Source: Nostoc linckia FACHB-104 (lineage in GTDB: Bacteria > Cyanobacteriota > Cyanobacteriia > Cyanobacteriales > Nostocaceae). From it: 64,000 nt of DNA. The position numbers and the translations under genes are program-made. The notes below the pieces were generated by a model. That model did not search any database. It worked only from the letters and a program-made list of their open reading frames with translations, and was not told the origin of the DNA. The stretch spans positions 186,001 to 250,000 of the forward strand of contig NZ_JACJQJ010000004.1 of assembly GCF_014696615.1 (NCBI RefSeq), in the 5' to 3' direction. Of the stretch, positions 31,373 through 42,365 are shown piece by piece. Within the stretch, counting starts at the first letter, position 1. Every line of letters starts with the position of its first letter.

Positions 31373-31424
31373 AAATTGCTCCGTTTTGTTTGCTTATTTA
31401 GGATTTACTGCATAAAGACATGAA

Positions 31425-31512
31425 GTGCTGAGTGCTGAGTGCTGAGTGCTGAGTCAAAATACTAGTCCCTAGTCCCTAGTCCCTAGTCCCCAGTCACCAG
31501 TCCCCAATCCCC
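31425..31512. repeat. Heptameric tandem repeats (GTGCTGA, then AGTCCCT)
   Basis: Four GTGCTGA copies followed by at least five AGTCCCT/AGTCCCC/CAATCCC copies, between pyk and tal. Confidence 0.85.
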
Positions 31513-31637
31513 AATCTTTATTGATTACCCTCTTATTTACACTCGTTGCTGTTCCTTCTATTCTGATTCTGGCAACTTTTCTTAATTGTTGCCCAAGTAT
31601 GCTGATCGTCTTCAGCTTCGGCCCTATTCTAGATGCC

Positions 31638-33068
31638 TTATGCCAAGATTGGCTGTCCAATAGAATGCACTTTGATTAAACTAGTTGTTCCTGATTTACC
31701 AATTGGTACGCCGGAGGTAATCACGACTTTATCGCCGTCTTTGGCTAGACCCATGTCTACAACGCTGTTGACCACGTTCAAAAACATTTCTTCAGCACTA
31801 TGGACTGGGGGAATCAGTAAAGCTTCTACACCCCAGGAAAGTGCTAGCTGGCGGTAGGAGACTTCATCAGAGGTGAGGGCAATAATTGGCGTTGATGGAC
31901 GATATTTAGAAACTAACTGTGCTGTACTCCCGGAAGAAGTATTACAAAGAATAGCCCTTGCGCCTGTTTCATAAGCAATTCGACATACTGCTTCTGCTAC
32001 AGATTCAGTGACACTCAAAGTCCCGGCTTCACGACACCAAGAATGCTTGCTGCCTTCATGTAAAGACTGTTCAGTGCGAATGGCAATATTATGCATCATT
32101 TCCACTGCGGCAATAGGATATTGACCTACAGCTGTTTCCCCAGAAAGCATGACAGCATCTGTACCATCCCAAATCGAGTTAGCGACGTCTGTAGCTTCCG
32201 CACGGGTGGGATCGGGCGCACTGATCATCGATTCCAGCATTTGGGTAGCAGTAATTACAGGTTTACCCGCCTGATTACAACGGCGAATAATATCTTTTTG
32301 AATCAGGGGAACTTCGTGAATCGGCATTTCCACCCCTAAGTCACCGCGGGCAATCATGATCGCGTCAGCGGCTTCAAGAATACTGTCAAAATCCTTAACT
32401 GCTTCTGGGCGTTCAATTTTGGCAATTACCCGAATTTTGCCACCAGCAGATTCAATCATCCGTTGAGCTGGTTCTAAATCGCGGGGTGATTGTACAAAAG
32501 AAACTGCTACCCAATCCACACCTAACTGGATACCAAACCGTAAATCCTGCAAGTCCTTTTCGGTGATAGAACTCATTGGTAGGCGAGTTTGTGGCAGGTT
32601 GACACCCTTGTGAGTGGAAATTAAACCGCCAATTTTCACATAAGCCCGAATGTGATCGGCATCGCGATCGCTCACAACTAACTTGACACGACCGTCATTA
32701 ATCGAAATCGGTTCACCTGGTCGTACCATTGCAAATAAAGTTGGCAATGGCAAAGGTAACTCATCAATACTCTCGCCCTTATCTTGTAAAACAAAGGTAA
32801 CTTCGCTACCAGCTTCCACCATTAGCCCTTCTGGTGGTAAAGTCCCCAAGCGGATTTTCGGGCCACACAAGTCTTGCATAATTGCTACTGCCTTGTGCTG
32901 TCTGCTACTAATTTGTCTGATATAGTGAGCAGTTTGGGCGTGGGCTTCATAAGCCCCATGAGAAAAATTCAACCGTGCCACATTCATTCCTGCATCAATC
33001 AAAGCTTCTAGCCGCTCAGGAGAAGATGTAGCAGGCCCTACAGTACAGATAATTTTGGTTCGACGCAT
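31638..33068 (-). CDS. pyk: Pyruvate kinase
   Basis: Converts phosphoenolpyruvate and ADP to pyruvate and ATP. 476 residues from ATG 33068 (MRRTKIICTVGPATSS), the conventional start; upstream in-frame ATGs at 33104 and 33140 would add 12 or 24 non-conserved residues, and none has a clear Shine-Dalgarno. Motifs seen: NFSHGAYEAH, the active-site IAKIERPEAV and MIARGDLGVEMP, TATQMLESM, SGETAVGQYPIAAVEMM, and the C-terminal regulatory domain. Second-last gene of the sugar-catabolic cluster. Confidence 0.95.
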   Translation of the reverse strand: MRRTKIICTVGPATSSPERLEALIDAGMNVARLNFSHGAYEAHAQTAHYIRQISSRQHKAVAIMQDLCGPKIRLGTLPPEGLMVEAGSEVTFVLQDKGESIDELPLPLPTLFAMVRPGEPISINDGRVKLVVSDRDADHIRAYVKIGGLISTHKGVNLPQTRLPMSSITEKDLQDLRFGIQLGVDWVAVSFVQSPRDLEPAQRMIESAGGKIRVIAKIERPEAVKDFDSILEAADAIMIARGDLGVEMPIHEVPLIQKDIIRRCNQAGKPVITATQMLESMISAPDPTRAEATDVANSIWDGTDAVMLSGETAVGQYPIAAVEMMHNIAIRTEQSLHEGSKHSWCREAGTLSVTESVAEAVCRIAYETGARAILCNTSSGSTAQLVSKYRPSTPIIALTSDEVSYRQLALSWGVEALLIPPVHSAEEMFLNVVNSVVDMGLAKDGDKVVITSGVPIGKSGTTSLIKVHSIGQPILA

Positions 33069-33230
33069 AAAAATTGGGTGTTTAGGAATATCCTGGGGTT
33101 TCATCCCAGAACCTACAACATAGATAGCTAAACTATCCAAAATTGCAAGTGCTTCATATAACTTTTATGCCCGTAAAAGTACTTTTTATTTTCTTTTGTT
33201 GTCAAGGTATGCGTCGGGGAAATTTGGGGA

Positions 33231-34424
<1,194 letters not shown>

Positions 34425-34546
34425 TCAGGGCTATTACCCTATCTTCAACGCTGCATTCAGCTTGGATTGTTTGGGTCTGACTTAGCTGATCGTTACAGTC
34501 AAAAGTTGTGAAGAGCCTATTTTCTTGGGTTATTTTAAGGTTTTGG

Positions 34547-34600
34547 GAATGGGGGATGGGGAATGGGGAATGGGGACTGGGGACTGGGTAATGGGAAGAT
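34547..34600. repeat. Heptameric tandem repeat (GGGGAAT/GGGGACT)
   Basis: Seven degenerate heptamers in the gap between phosphoketolase and gap1, next to the 21-bp array. Confidence 0.8.
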
Positions 34601-34646
34601 AAATGATTCTTGACTCTTGACCCTTGTTGTAACTAACATGATGCTT

Positions 34647-34835
34647 TTTGTCACCAAAGCGATAATGTTGGTCACCAAGGTGATGATGTTGGTCACCAAG
34701 GTGATGATGTTGGTCACCAAAGTGATGATGTTGGTCACCAAAGCGATAATGTTGGTCACCAAGGTGATGATGTTGGTCACCAAAGTGATGATGTTGGTCA
34801 CCAAAGTGATGATGTTGGTCACCAACATCACGACT
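34647..34835. repeat. 21-bp tandem repeat array with palindromic TTGGTCACCAA
   Basis: Eight exact copies of TTGGTCACCAA start at 34668, 34689, 34710, 34731, 34752, 34773, 34794 and 34815, with a degenerate one at 34647. The period is exactly 21 bp, with spacers of the type AGTGATGATG or AGCGATAATG. The unit is a multiple of three, so both strands read as open repeats such as VMMLVTK, but there is no start context or protein-like composition. It sits between phosphoketolase and gap1. Each unit is an odd palindrome, so it could bind a dimeric protein in phase with two helical turns, or fold in RNA. Confidence 0.95.
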
Positions 34836-34899
34836 TTTGTTAAATTAGGGAATTTTCCTCCCCTGCTCCCTGCCCCCTGCCCCCCTGCCTATTAGAAGT

Positions 34900-37281
34900 T
34901 TAATAGGGCCATTGCCAATCGCGAATATCTGGCATATCTTCGCCGTAGCGTCGAATGTAGTGTTTATGCTCAATCAGCTTATCTTGTAACATTTGCTTGA
35001 CGTAAGCTGCTTTGTATCCTAGCTGTGGTACGCGATCGATTACGTCCATGACTAAATGGAAGCGATCGAGATCGTTAAGAACGACCATATCAAAGGGAGT
35101 GGTTGTGGTTCCTTCTTCTTTGTAGCCACGGACGTGGATGTTGTTATGGTTTGTATGGCGATAGGTTAAGCGATGGATTAGCCAAGGATAGCCATGAAAT
35201 GCAAAGATTACTGGTTTGTTGGTAGTAAAAATGGTGTCGAAATCTTTGGGGCTTAAACCGTGGGGATGTTCGCTTTTTGGCTGTAGTGTCATCAAATCGA
35301 CTACGTTGACTACCCGGACTTTTAAGTCGGGGAAATGCTGGCGTAAAATATCTACAGCTGCCAAGGTTTCTAAGGTGGGAACATCGCCAGCGCAAGCCAT
35401 GACTACATCAGGTTCGCTGTTTTGATCGCTGCTGGCCCATTCCCAAATGCCAATACCTTTAGTGCAGTGTTTAATAGCTGCATCCATGTCTAGATATTGT
35501 AGGGCTGGCTGCTTACCAGCAACAACGACGTTGACATAGTTACGGCTTCTCAGACAATGGTCTGTTACCGACAACAAAGTATTAGCATCAGGGGGAAGAT
35601 AAACGCGAATTATCTCTGATTTTTTATTAATTACATGGTCGATAAAACCAGGGTCTTGGTGAGAGAAACCGTTATGGTCTTGTCGCCAAACGTGGGAGGT
35701 TAGCAAGTAGTTCAGGGATGCAATGGGTCTGCGCCAGGGGATGTGACGGGTAGTTTTTAACCACTTGGCGTGCTGGTTGAACATGGAATCAATGATGTGG
35801 ATAAACGCTTCATAGCAGGAGAAGAATCCATGACGACCTGTAAGCAAGTAGCCTTCTAACCAACCTTGGCAAGTAGTTTCACTGAGAATCTCCATCACCC
35901 GCCCATCAGGGGAGAGGTGTTCGTCCTCTGGGAGAGTTTTAGCAACCCAAGTTCTGTCTGTAACTTCAAATACCGCATCTAGGCGATTTGATTGGGTTTC
36001 ATCTGGGCCGACGATGCGGAAGTTGCGGCTTTCCTGGTTCAATTTGATGACATCGCGCAGGAATTTACCTGTGACTTTGGTGGCTTCACCAATGACCTTT
36101 CCTGGTTGCGGAACATCAACCGCGTAGTTTTCAAAATCGGGTAGCTTCAGGTCACGCAATAAAATACCACCGTTGGCGTGAGGATTATCACCCATGCGCC
36201 GATGTCCCTTGGGTGCTAGTTCTGCTAGTTCGGGAATTAAGCTACCGTTAGCGTCGAAGAGTTCTTCAGGTTTGTAACTCTTCATCCAGTCTTCGAGTAA
36301 CCTCAGATGTTCTGGCTTTTTGGCAATTTCCCCAAAAGGAACTTGATGTGATCGCCAAAAACCTTCAGTCTTTTTCCCGTCTACCTCTTTCGGGCCTGTC
36401 CAGCCTTTAGGTGTTCTTAAAATAATCATGGGCCACTGCGGACGGTCTTTAAAGCCATGTACGCGGGCTTCTCTTTGAATACTTTGAATTTCCGTGACTA
36501 TTGTATCCAGCGTAGCGGCAAATAACTGATGCACGGTTGCTGGGTCGGAACCTTCGACAAAATAAGGCTTATAGCCATAGCCTAAAAATAGGTTCTCGAT
36601 TTCTTCGTGACTTAACCGTGATAGTAATGTGGGGTTGGCAATTTTATAGCCATTGAGGTGCAAAATCGGCAATACAGCACCATCATGAACAGGGTTAAGA
36701 AACTTATTGGAATGCCAACTAGCAGCTAGGGCTGCGGTTTCAGCTTCCCCGTCACCAACTACACAAGCAACCAGCAAATCGGGGTTGTCAAAAGCAGCAC
36801 CATAGGCATGGGATAAAGCATAGCCTAATTCCCCACCTTCGTGAATTGAACCAGGGGTTTCTGGTGCAACGTGGCTAGGAATACCACCAGGAAAAGAGAA
36901 TTGCTTGAACAGCCGCTTCATCCCTTCTGCATCTTGGGATATATTCGGGTAGAACTTGCTGTATGTGCCTTCCAAGTAAGTATTAGCAACCAATCCAGGG
37001 CCACCATGACCAGGGCCAGCAATGTAGATTGTGTTGAGGTCGTACTTAGCGATCGCCCGATTGAGATGAACGTAAATAAAGTTCAGTCCCGGTGTTGTTC
37101 CCCAGTGACCCAAAAGTCTGGGTTTGACATGTTCTAGCTTCAGTGGTTCTCGTAGCAGCGGATTGTCTAAAAGATATATTTGCCCTACTGAAAGATAATT
37201 AGCTGCGCGCCAGTAGGCGTTTATCTTCCGCAATTCTTCATCCGTTAAAGGCTTGGATTGAATCGGACTTGCTAAAGTCAT
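34900..37281 (-). CDS. xfp: Phosphoketolase (xylulose-5-P/fructose-6-P)
   Basis: Thiamine-diphosphate enzyme that splits xylulose-5-phosphate or fructose-6-phosphate into acetyl phosphate plus a triose or tetrose phosphate. 793 residues from ATG 37281 with GGAG 6 nt upstream. Family segments: [83 protein letters not shown] (diphosphate-binding GDG), [17 protein letters not shown] and [15 protein letters not shown]-like ending. Head of the leftward cluster. With Gap1, Pyk and Tal it gives a carbon-conserving bypass of glycolysis. Confidence 0.95.
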   Translation of the reverse strand: MTLASPIQSKPLTDEELRKINAYWRAANYLSVGQIYLLDNPLLREPLKLEHVKPRLLGHWGTTPGLNFIYVHLNRAIAKYDLNTIYIAGPGHGGPGLVANTYLEGTYSKFYPNISQDAEGMKRLFKQFSFPGGIPSHVAPETPGSIHEGGELGYALSHAYGAAFDNPDLLVACVVGDGEAETAALAASWHSNKFLNPVHDGAVLPILHLNGYKIANPTLLSRLSHEEIENLFLGYGYKPYFVEGSDPATVHQLFAATLDTIVTEIQSIQREARVHGFKDRPQWPMIILRTPKGWTGPKEVDGKKTEGFWRSHQVPFGEIAKKPEHLRLLEDWMKSYKPEELFDANGSLIPELAELAPKGHRRMGDNPHANGGILLRDLKLPDFENYAVDVPQPGKVIGEATKVTGKFLRDVIKLNQESRNFRIVGPDETQSNRLDAVFEVTDRTWVAKTLPEDEHLSPDGRVMEILSETTCQGWLEGYLLTGRHGFFSCYEAFIHIIDSMFNQHAKWLKTTRHIPWRRPIASLNYLLTSHVWRQDHNGFSHQDPGFIDHVINKKSEIIRVYLPPDANTLLSVTDHCLRSRNYVNVVVAGKQPALQYLDMDAAIKHCTKGIGIWEWASSDQNSEPDVVMACAGDVPTLETLAAVDILRQHFPDLKVRVVNVVDLMTLQPKSEHPHGLSPKDFDTIFTTNKPVIFAFHGYPWLIHRLTYRHTNHNNIHVRGYKEEGTTTTPFDMVVLNDLDRFHLVMDVIDRVPQLGYKAAYVKQMLQDKLIEHKHYIRRYGEDMPDIRDWQWPY

Positions 37282-37767
37282 ATCAAACTCCATTTACGTG
37301 AGGATTTTGACGAATTCATTCAGTCAGTATGCAAGTTTACTAGTCTCAAGGTAGAGTGTCATCCTACTCATGACAAAGTTTTCCAGTGTTTATCTGGAAA
37401 TGTTGCAAGTAATCCCTGTCACATACAGTTATTTGCTCAAATCTAAAATAAATCTGAAGAAACAAAAATGAAGAATCCTCTGCCAGGGTAACAAATTTAT
37501 CAGGGCACCGAGATATTTTTAAGATTATTTTTAAAATTAAATCAATGGTTTATTGAAAATCTTAAAACATTATGAATTAGTGTTTTGAAAGACATTTATT
37601 ACTGTTTTAGATGCCATTAATAGATAAAAAAGCAAAATATTAACGGGGATCAAAAATATTTCCCGTGACCAATTCCGTAGCAGCAAATTTTGATGTTTAT
37701 AGTGCTGAAAAATTCGAGATAAAGCCCTGAATAAAAATTATTTTGCTTCAGAACTATGGCGTAATTT
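37282..37767. other. Gap upstream of phosphoketolase; no gene seen
   Basis: About 490 bp of AT-rich DNA between the phosphoketolase start and the Uma2 stop. It should hold the promoter of the leftward sugar-catabolic cluster. No repeats or perfect regulator consensus recognised. Confidence 0.55.
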
Positions 37768-38487
37768 TTAAATAAAGTCTTCTGGGTTAACTCCCATTTG
37801 TCGCAACCTTTCAGCTAAAATTTGCGATCGCCTTTTTTCTGCTTCTAATGCTGCTTCTGCTTGTTCAGCACGTTGTCGTTCTTGTTCAGCGCGTTGTCTT
37901 TCTTGTTCTAGCAATTGGCAAATTTCTACATAAGAGAAAAACTTTGTGTCATCAGGACGATAAATCTGCAACTCATCGCCAGACAAATCAAAGCGGATTC
38001 CTAGCCTCGGACTCAGCCAATTTGCGATCGCCGGAATAATATCTAACCCAACTTCACCCCGCAGCCAACCTCGTAACTGATTTTTCTCAGGATTGTAAAT
38101 GTAATACTCCTCAACACCGTAGCGATCATAAAAGAGAAGTTTTCGATCCATCTCATCTTGAGAATTGCTAGGAGACAGAATTTCAAACACTACCTGAGGT
38201 GCAATTCCTGATTCATTCCATTGCTGATAAGAACCGCGTTTACCTTTTGGTCTACCAAACACCACCATCACATCTGGTGCATTAAAAATAGTATTGCGTC
38301 CTTCAACGGGATACCAAAATAAATCTCCGGCCACAAATACATTTGGATCGTTGGCGTACAACCAATCTAAATTCTGCTGGATCACCAAAATCCAGCGAAA
38401 CTGTTCAGTATTATTTGCCATTGGCTGTCCGTCACTATCCGGGTAGATGACTTCTGTTTGGGTTAATGATTCGGCGTGAGAAACCAT
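37768..38487 (-). CDS. Uma2 family (DUF820) putative endonuclease with coiled-coil tail
   Basis: 239 residues. Core residues: Asp in APDVMVVFGRPKG, Glu in VVFEILSPSNSQDEMDRKLLFYDRYGVEEYYIYNP. The C-terminal 50 residues are a charged coiled coil (QERQRAEQAEAALEAEKRR), with the usual end AERLRQMGVNPEDF. The ERQRAEQ units reflect short tandem DNA repeats at about 37858-37915. Function unproven. Same-strand neighbour of rimM but separated by repeat DNA. Confidence 0.87.
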   Translation of the reverse strand: MVSHAESLTQTEVIYPDSDGQPMANNTEQFRWILVIQQNLDWLYANDPNVFVAGDLFWYPVEGRNTIFNAPDVMVVFGRPKGKRGSYQQWNESGIAPQVVFEILSPSNSQDEMDRKLLFYDRYGVEEYYIYNPEKNQLRGWLRGEVGLDIIPAIANWLSPRLGIRFDLSGDELQIYRPDDTKFFSYVEICQLLEQERQRAEQERQRAEQAEAALEAEKRRSQILAERLRQMGVNPEDFI

Positions 38488-38547
38488 AAGCTGAAGGAAG
38501 CCATATCTAACGCTGCTTGGATTCTAGCACCGCACCGCTGGGAGGAA

Positions 38548-38603
38548 GTCAAAAGTCAAAAGTCAAAATTTTGAATTATTACGAATTACAAATTACGAAT
38601 TAA
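38548..38603. repeat. Short tandem repeats (AAGTCAA, then ATTACGA)
   Basis: AAAGTCA heptamers followed by AATTACGAATTACAAATTACG units between Uma2 and rimM. Confidence 0.7.
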
Positions 38604-38609
38604 TTATTT

Positions 38610-39236
38610 TTAGATTTCCAATAACCCAGGCGGGGGTGTAATTTCTATTCTGCGCGCTTGTAAATCTACAACAGGTGCGATCGCTTCCACAAAGGGAATT
38701 AAAACTGTCTTTTGTGTTTTATCTGGTGCAAATGTCGGATCTAACTCAACTTCTAATAAATCATTACCAGCCGGAATAATATCGACGACTTTACCCACCA
38801 ATTCGCCCGATGCTTGCAAAAACACTTCTAAACCAAGCAAATCGGGAACATAAAACTCATCTTCCGCCAATTGCGGGCGATCGCTTTCTGGCACCATAAT
38901 CTTACAACCACGCAATTCCTCTACTTGGTTGCGATTTTCCACACCAGCTAATTTGATCACATACAAATTTTTTCCTTCGATGTAACGCCCAGCTACTAAT
39001 TCTATTGGTTGCGGTTCCATATCACCAGGACGCAATATCCAGCGTTTTCCCGGTACCTCAAACCGTTCAGGAAAGTCAGTATTGGGATACACCCGCATCT
39101 CTCCAGCCAAACCTTGAGGTGCAACAATCTTCCCAATCTCTAGCCAATCATCCAATTTTGGATTTTGGATTTTGGATTTTGGATTGGTGACTTTTGTCCT
39201 TTCTTCCTTCGTGTTCTTTGCGCCTGCGCGGTTCAT
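38610..39236 (-). CDS. rimM: Ribosome maturation factor RimM
   Basis: Assists assembly of the 30S subunit head and binds S19. N-terminal RimM domain [20 protein letters not shown] with [11 protein letters not shown], then [20 protein letters not shown], and the C-terminal PRC barrel [19 protein letters not shown] and [20 protein letters not shown]. The coding frame runs upstream to ATG 39236 (GTG 39242), but the first 28 or so residues are encoded by dispersed repeats (GGCGCAAAGAAC and ATCCAAA units), and the conserved protein begins at the TTG-coded Leu of LDDWLEIG. The true start may therefore be a TTG near 39155. Confidence 0.93.
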   Translation of the reverse strand: MNRAGAKNTKEERTKVTNPKSKIQNPKLDDWLEIGKIVAPQGLAGEMRVYPNTDFPERFEVPGKRWILRPGDMEPQPIELVAGRYIEGKNLYVIKLAGVENRNQVEELRGCKIMVPESDRPQLAEDEFYVPDLLGLEVFLQASGELVGKVVDIIPAGNDLLEVELDPTFAPDKTQKTVLIPFVEAIAPVVDLQARRIEITPPPGLLEI

Positions 39237-39282
39237 TCTCACTATTTTGGACGATTATCCTAACAAACCAATAATCTTGGAT

Positions 39283-39314
39283 GGTGCGTTAGCCTGCGGC
39301 ATAACACACCCTAC
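39283..39314. repeat. GTAGGGTGTGTT..AACGCACC palindromic repeat, copy 2
   Basis: GGTGCGTTAGCCTGCGGCATAACACACCCTAC, inverted relative to 27444. It lies between rimM and the aminotransferase. Confidence 0.65.
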
Positions 39315-39322
39315 CGAATATA

Positions 39323-40606
39323 CTAAGCACTTACAGCCGCACCTTGATAGGCTTGTTCTGCTACCTTCGCCAGTCGTCGCATTCCGGTAACTAATTCCTC
39401 ATCGCTACCTGTGAGGCTGATGCGGAGACATTGCTGTTTGTGAGGCCACTCTTCTTTTAAGCCAGGGAAGAAAGTACTACCAGGGACAACAATGACACCT
39501 ACTTTTTTTAATTCTTGGTAAAATTCCCAATCGCTAATTGGTAAATCCTTTAACCACAACCAAGCAAAGATAGCGCCTTCACCACGATGCAAGAACCAAG
39601 GTAAGTCCTTGGGCATTGATGCATCTAATGTATTTTCTAATACACTGAACTTGTTTTGATAGAACGGGCGGATAACTTGTTCGGCTATTTCAGCTAACGC
39701 ACCTGAATTAATAGCACGTGCTGCGATCGCTTGTCCATAACGCGAAGAATGCAAGCTAGCATTTGTTTGGAAAGACTCAAGAATTTGAATAGTCTTTTCA
39801 TTCCCAATGGCAATTCCAATTCTTTCCCCAGGTAATCCTGCTTTAGATAAGCTGGTGCAATGAATAATATTTTCCTCAAATATCAAGGACATATCCGTAA
39901 AATTCAGCGCCGGGAAGGGCGGTGCATAAGCGGAGTCAATGAAAACTGGCACATCGTAAGGTGCAGCGAGGGCGGCAATTTTTCTCACTTCCTCATCAGT
40001 AAGAACATTCCCTGTAGGATTACAAGGACGAGAGAAAATCACGCAACCCGTACTTTCGGAAATTGATAGCTGGCTAAAATCAGGACGATATTTAAATCTG
40101 TGTGCAGACTCATCAATATCTAAAGTTGGCTTATAAGCAATCAAAGCTTCTGGAACTAAGCAAATTCCACCGTAACCGGTGTAGTCGGGGCTGAGAGGTA
40201 AGACAATCTGCTTCAGTTCACCCGTAGTAGTGTAACCACCAAAAGCATTAGCAGCGTAAAAATAGAGAGTTTGGCTACCCGGAGTAATTAAAATATTGCG
40301 ATCGCTTAGCTTTAATCCGTAGCGGCGATTAAAATCATTGGCGATCGCTTCAATTAATGGTGCATAACCTTGGCTAGAACCATATCGGCAAACCACTTCA
40401 CCATATTCTGAGCTAGCGAGTAAATCTGCCGTACAATCCCGCCATAAACGCTCTACTGCTGGCAAAATCAACGGATTACCCGCACTCAAATTAATTAATT
40501 CCTGCCCTGCATTAGCTTTTAACGTTTCCACAATATCTTTCATAATTGCGCGAACGCCAGTCAGGTTGGACATTTGAGCGCCAATTTTAGTAAGGGCAGG
40601 ATTCAT
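39323..40606 (-). CDS. avtA: Valine-pyruvate transaminase-like PLP enzyme
   Basis: 427-residue fold-type I aminotransferase. INLSAGNPLILPAVE and RYGSSQGYAPLIEAIA are at the N-terminus, FSRPCNPTGNVLTDEEV carries the PLP-contacting Asn, IDSAYAPPFP the Asp/Tyr motif, and CTSLSKAGLPGERIG the Schiff-base lysine. The C-terminal RISLTGSDEEL has the substrate-binding arginine. The overall pattern matches AvtA (alanine + 2-oxoisovalerate to pyruvate + valine). Specificity is inferred from similarity, not proven. Single gene. Confidence 0.87.
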   Translation of the reverse strand: MNPALTKIGAQMSNLTGVRAIMKDIVETLKANAGQELINLSAGNPLILPAVERLWRDCTADLLASSEYGEVVCRYGSSQGYAPLIEAIANDFNRRYGLKLSDRNILITPGSQTLYFYAANAFGGYTTTGELKQIVLPLSPDYTGYGGICLVPEALIAYKPTLDIDESAHRFKYRPDFSQLSISESTGCVIFSRPCNPTGNVLTDEEVRKIAALAAPYDVPVFIDSAYAPPFPALNFTDMSLIFEENIIHCTSLSKAGLPGERIGIAIGNEKTIQILESFQTNASLHSSRYGQAIAARAINSGALAEIAEQVIRPFYQNKFSVLENTLDASMPKDLPWFLHRGEGAIFAWLWLKDLPISDWEFYQELKKVGVIVVPGSTFFPGLKEEWPHKQQCLRISLTGSDEELVTGMRRLAKVAEQAYQGAAVSA

Positions 40607-40964
40607 AGGCTGTAAAGAAAATAGATTTATTGAGAAAGTGACAAAATTCTTATGAGGGGATTGCTGCTATCACAAATTTTACGCTGTTGCTCCAACAGCT
40701 ATTTCCACCTTTAATTAATCTAACTAGAGAATGACATTTTAACAAAGTCACAATATTTTTATAATTTTTTTGTGTTTGTCATTTGTCATTTGTCATTTGT
40801 CATTCGTCATTCGTCATTCGTCATTCGTCATTAGTTATCCCCCTCATCTCCCTCATCCCCCTCATCTCCCTCATCTCCCAATCCCCAGTCCCCAGTCCCC
40901 AGTCCCCATTCCCCATTCCCCAAACTTTCTGTAAACTCAGATCAGCATACAGGAGGGCTGAAGT
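40607..40964. other. Divergent gap with heptamer repeats
   Basis: 40777-40837 is a run of about eight GTCATTT/GTCATTC heptamers, and 40838-40922 is CCCTCAT, CAGTCCC and CATTCCC units. The rest is AT-rich. Promoters for the aminotransferase (left) and formaldehyde dehydrogenase (right) should lie here. Confidence 0.75.
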
Positions 40965-42074
40965 TTGGAAGTTAAAGCCGCAATCGCTTACGGCGCGGGT
41001 AAGCCGTTAACTATTGAAACCGTTCAATTATCAGGGCCTCAAGCTGGGGAAGTATTGGTTGAGATTAAAGCTAGTGGTGTTTGTCATACCGATGCTTACA
41101 CTCTTTCTGGTAAAGATCCTGAAGGCTTGTTTCCGGCAATTTTGGGACATGAAGGTGCAGGTGTAGTTGTGGAAGTAGGCGCTGGTGTCACTAGTGTGAA
41201 ACCAGGCGATCATGTAATTCCTCTCTACACCCCAGAATGTCGCCAGTGTGAATATTGTCTCAGCCAGAAAACAAATCTCTGTCAAGCTATTCGCAGCACC
41301 CAAGGGCGGGGTTTAATGCCCGATGGTACTAGTCGCTTTAGTATTGGTGGAGAAATGATTCACCACTACATGGGTACCTCCACCTTCGCTAACTATACAG
41401 TGTTACCAGAAATTGCTGTAGCTAAAATTCGTGAAGATGCCCCATTTGATAAGGTTTGTTATATAGGCTGCGGTGTCACCACAGGAATTGGCGCAGTTAT
41501 TTATACAGCCAAGGTAGAAGCAGGCGCAAAGGTAATAGTTTTCGGCTTAGGTGGTATTGGCTTAAATGTCATCCAAGGGGCGCGCTTAGTAGGAGCCGAT
41601 ATGATTGTTGGGGTGGATTTAAATCCCAAAAAACGCGCTTTAGCCGAAAAATTTGGCATGACGCACTTTGTTAATCCCCAAGAAGTTGAGGGTGATTTAG
41701 TTCCCTATTTAGTTGACTTAACCAAAGGCGGCGCTGATTACACTTTTGAATGTATTGGTAATGTGAATGTCATGCGCCAAGCATTAGAATGTTGCCATAA
41801 AGGTTGGGGTGTAAGCGTCATTATTGGTGTTGCTGGTGCAGGACAAGAAATTAGTACTCGTCCGTTTCAATTAGTAACTGGACGTGTTTGGAAAGGTTCC
41901 GCATTTGGTGGTGCTAGGGGGCGTACAGACGTGCCAAAAATAGTTGATTGGTATATGGATGGCAAGATAAATATTGATGATTTAATTACTCATGTCATGC
42001 CAATTGAACAGATAAATCATGCTTTAGAATTAATGCATGAAGGCGAATCAATTCGTAGCGTTGTCACATTTTAA
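40965..42074 (+). CDS. frmA: S-(hydroxymethyl)glutathione dehydrogenase (class III alcohol dehydrogenase)
   Basis: Zinc-dependent medium-chain dehydrogenase, 369 residues, that oxidises the formaldehyde-glutathione adduct and can reduce S-nitrosoglutathione. Catalytic zinc ligands are in [13 protein letters not shown] and GHEGAG; structural zinc cysteines in [20 protein letters not shown] binding [13 protein letters not shown] with Asp in GVDLN. The [16 protein letters not shown] segment is characteristic of class III. The start is TTG 40965 ([10 protein letters not shown]), decided by AGGAGG 8 nt upstream. Single gene, followed by a cluster of dispersed palindromic repeats. Confidence 0.95.
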   Translation: MEVKAAIAYGAGKPLTIETVQLSGPQAGEVLVEIKASGVCHTDAYTLSGKDPEGLFPAILGHEGAGVVVEVGAGVTSVKPGDHVIPLYTPECRQCEYCLSQKTNLCQAIRSTQGRGLMPDGTSRFSIGGEMIHHYMGTSTFANYTVLPEIAVAKIREDAPFDKVCYIGCGVTTGIGAVIYTAKVEAGAKVIVFGLGGIGLNVIQGARLVGADMIVGVDLNPKKRALAEKFGMTHFVNPQEVEGDLVPYLVDLTKGGADYTFECIGNVNVMRQALECCHKGWGVSVIIGVAGAGQEISTRPFQLVTGRVWKGSAFGGARGRTDVPKIVDWYMDGKINIDDLITHVMPIEQINHALELMHEGESIRSVVTF

Positions 42075-42123
42075 TTGTGAGATTTGAATTAAGGTGTGTA
42101 TTGCTTTTAGAGAAAGCAGATTC

Positions 42124-42155
42124 GTAGGGTGTGTTACGCCGTAGGCTAACGCACC
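42124..42155. repeat. GTAGGGTGTGTT..AACGCACC palindromic repeat, copy 3
   Basis: GTAGGGTGTGTTACGCCGTAGGCTAACGCACC. Same orientation as 27444. First of three repeats in a row after frmA. Confidence 0.65.
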
Positions 42156-42157
42156 TC

Positions 42158-42237
42158 ATCCCAATTTCAAACAATAACGCGACAGATATACATCCCAAAC
42201 CATTGTCCTGTCTGGATTTTGAATTTTGAATTGGTAT
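42158..42237. repeat. Element related to the 24789-24927 MITE-like repeat
   Basis: CCCAATTTCAAACAATAACGCGACAG at the left (positions 42159-42184) and TTTTGAATTGGTAT at the right are like the ends of the 24.8-kb element. The GTAGGGGCAC inner arms are missing, so it looks like an internal deletion. Confidence 0.45.
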
Positions 42238-42249
42238 TAAATTGTTGGT

Positions 42250-42281
42250 GGTGCGTTGCGCTACGCAACAACACACCCTAC
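42250..42281. repeat. GTAGGGTGTGTT..AACGCACC palindromic repeat, copy 4
   Basis: GGTGCGTTGCGCTACGCAACAACACACCCTAC, inverted relative to copy 3, with a perfect GTTGCGcTACGCAAC-type inner hairpin. Confidence 0.65.
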
Positions 42282-42365
42282 AAAAATATTATTTGTGTTG
42301 ATATTAATAACGATTTTCGTAATTACCAATTACCCATTACCCATTCACCAGCTTAGGAGAGTTAC

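Noticed and set aside
34647-34835. CRISPR array
   Set aside because: Units are directly adjacent with near-identical short spacers of 10 bp; no unique spacers and no cas genes.
34535-34895. Open frames on both strands through the 21-bp array (repeats of MLVTK- and ITLVTN-type)
   Set aside because: Openness follows from a repeat unit of 21 bp lacking stops; no start signal, low-complexity peptide on both strands.
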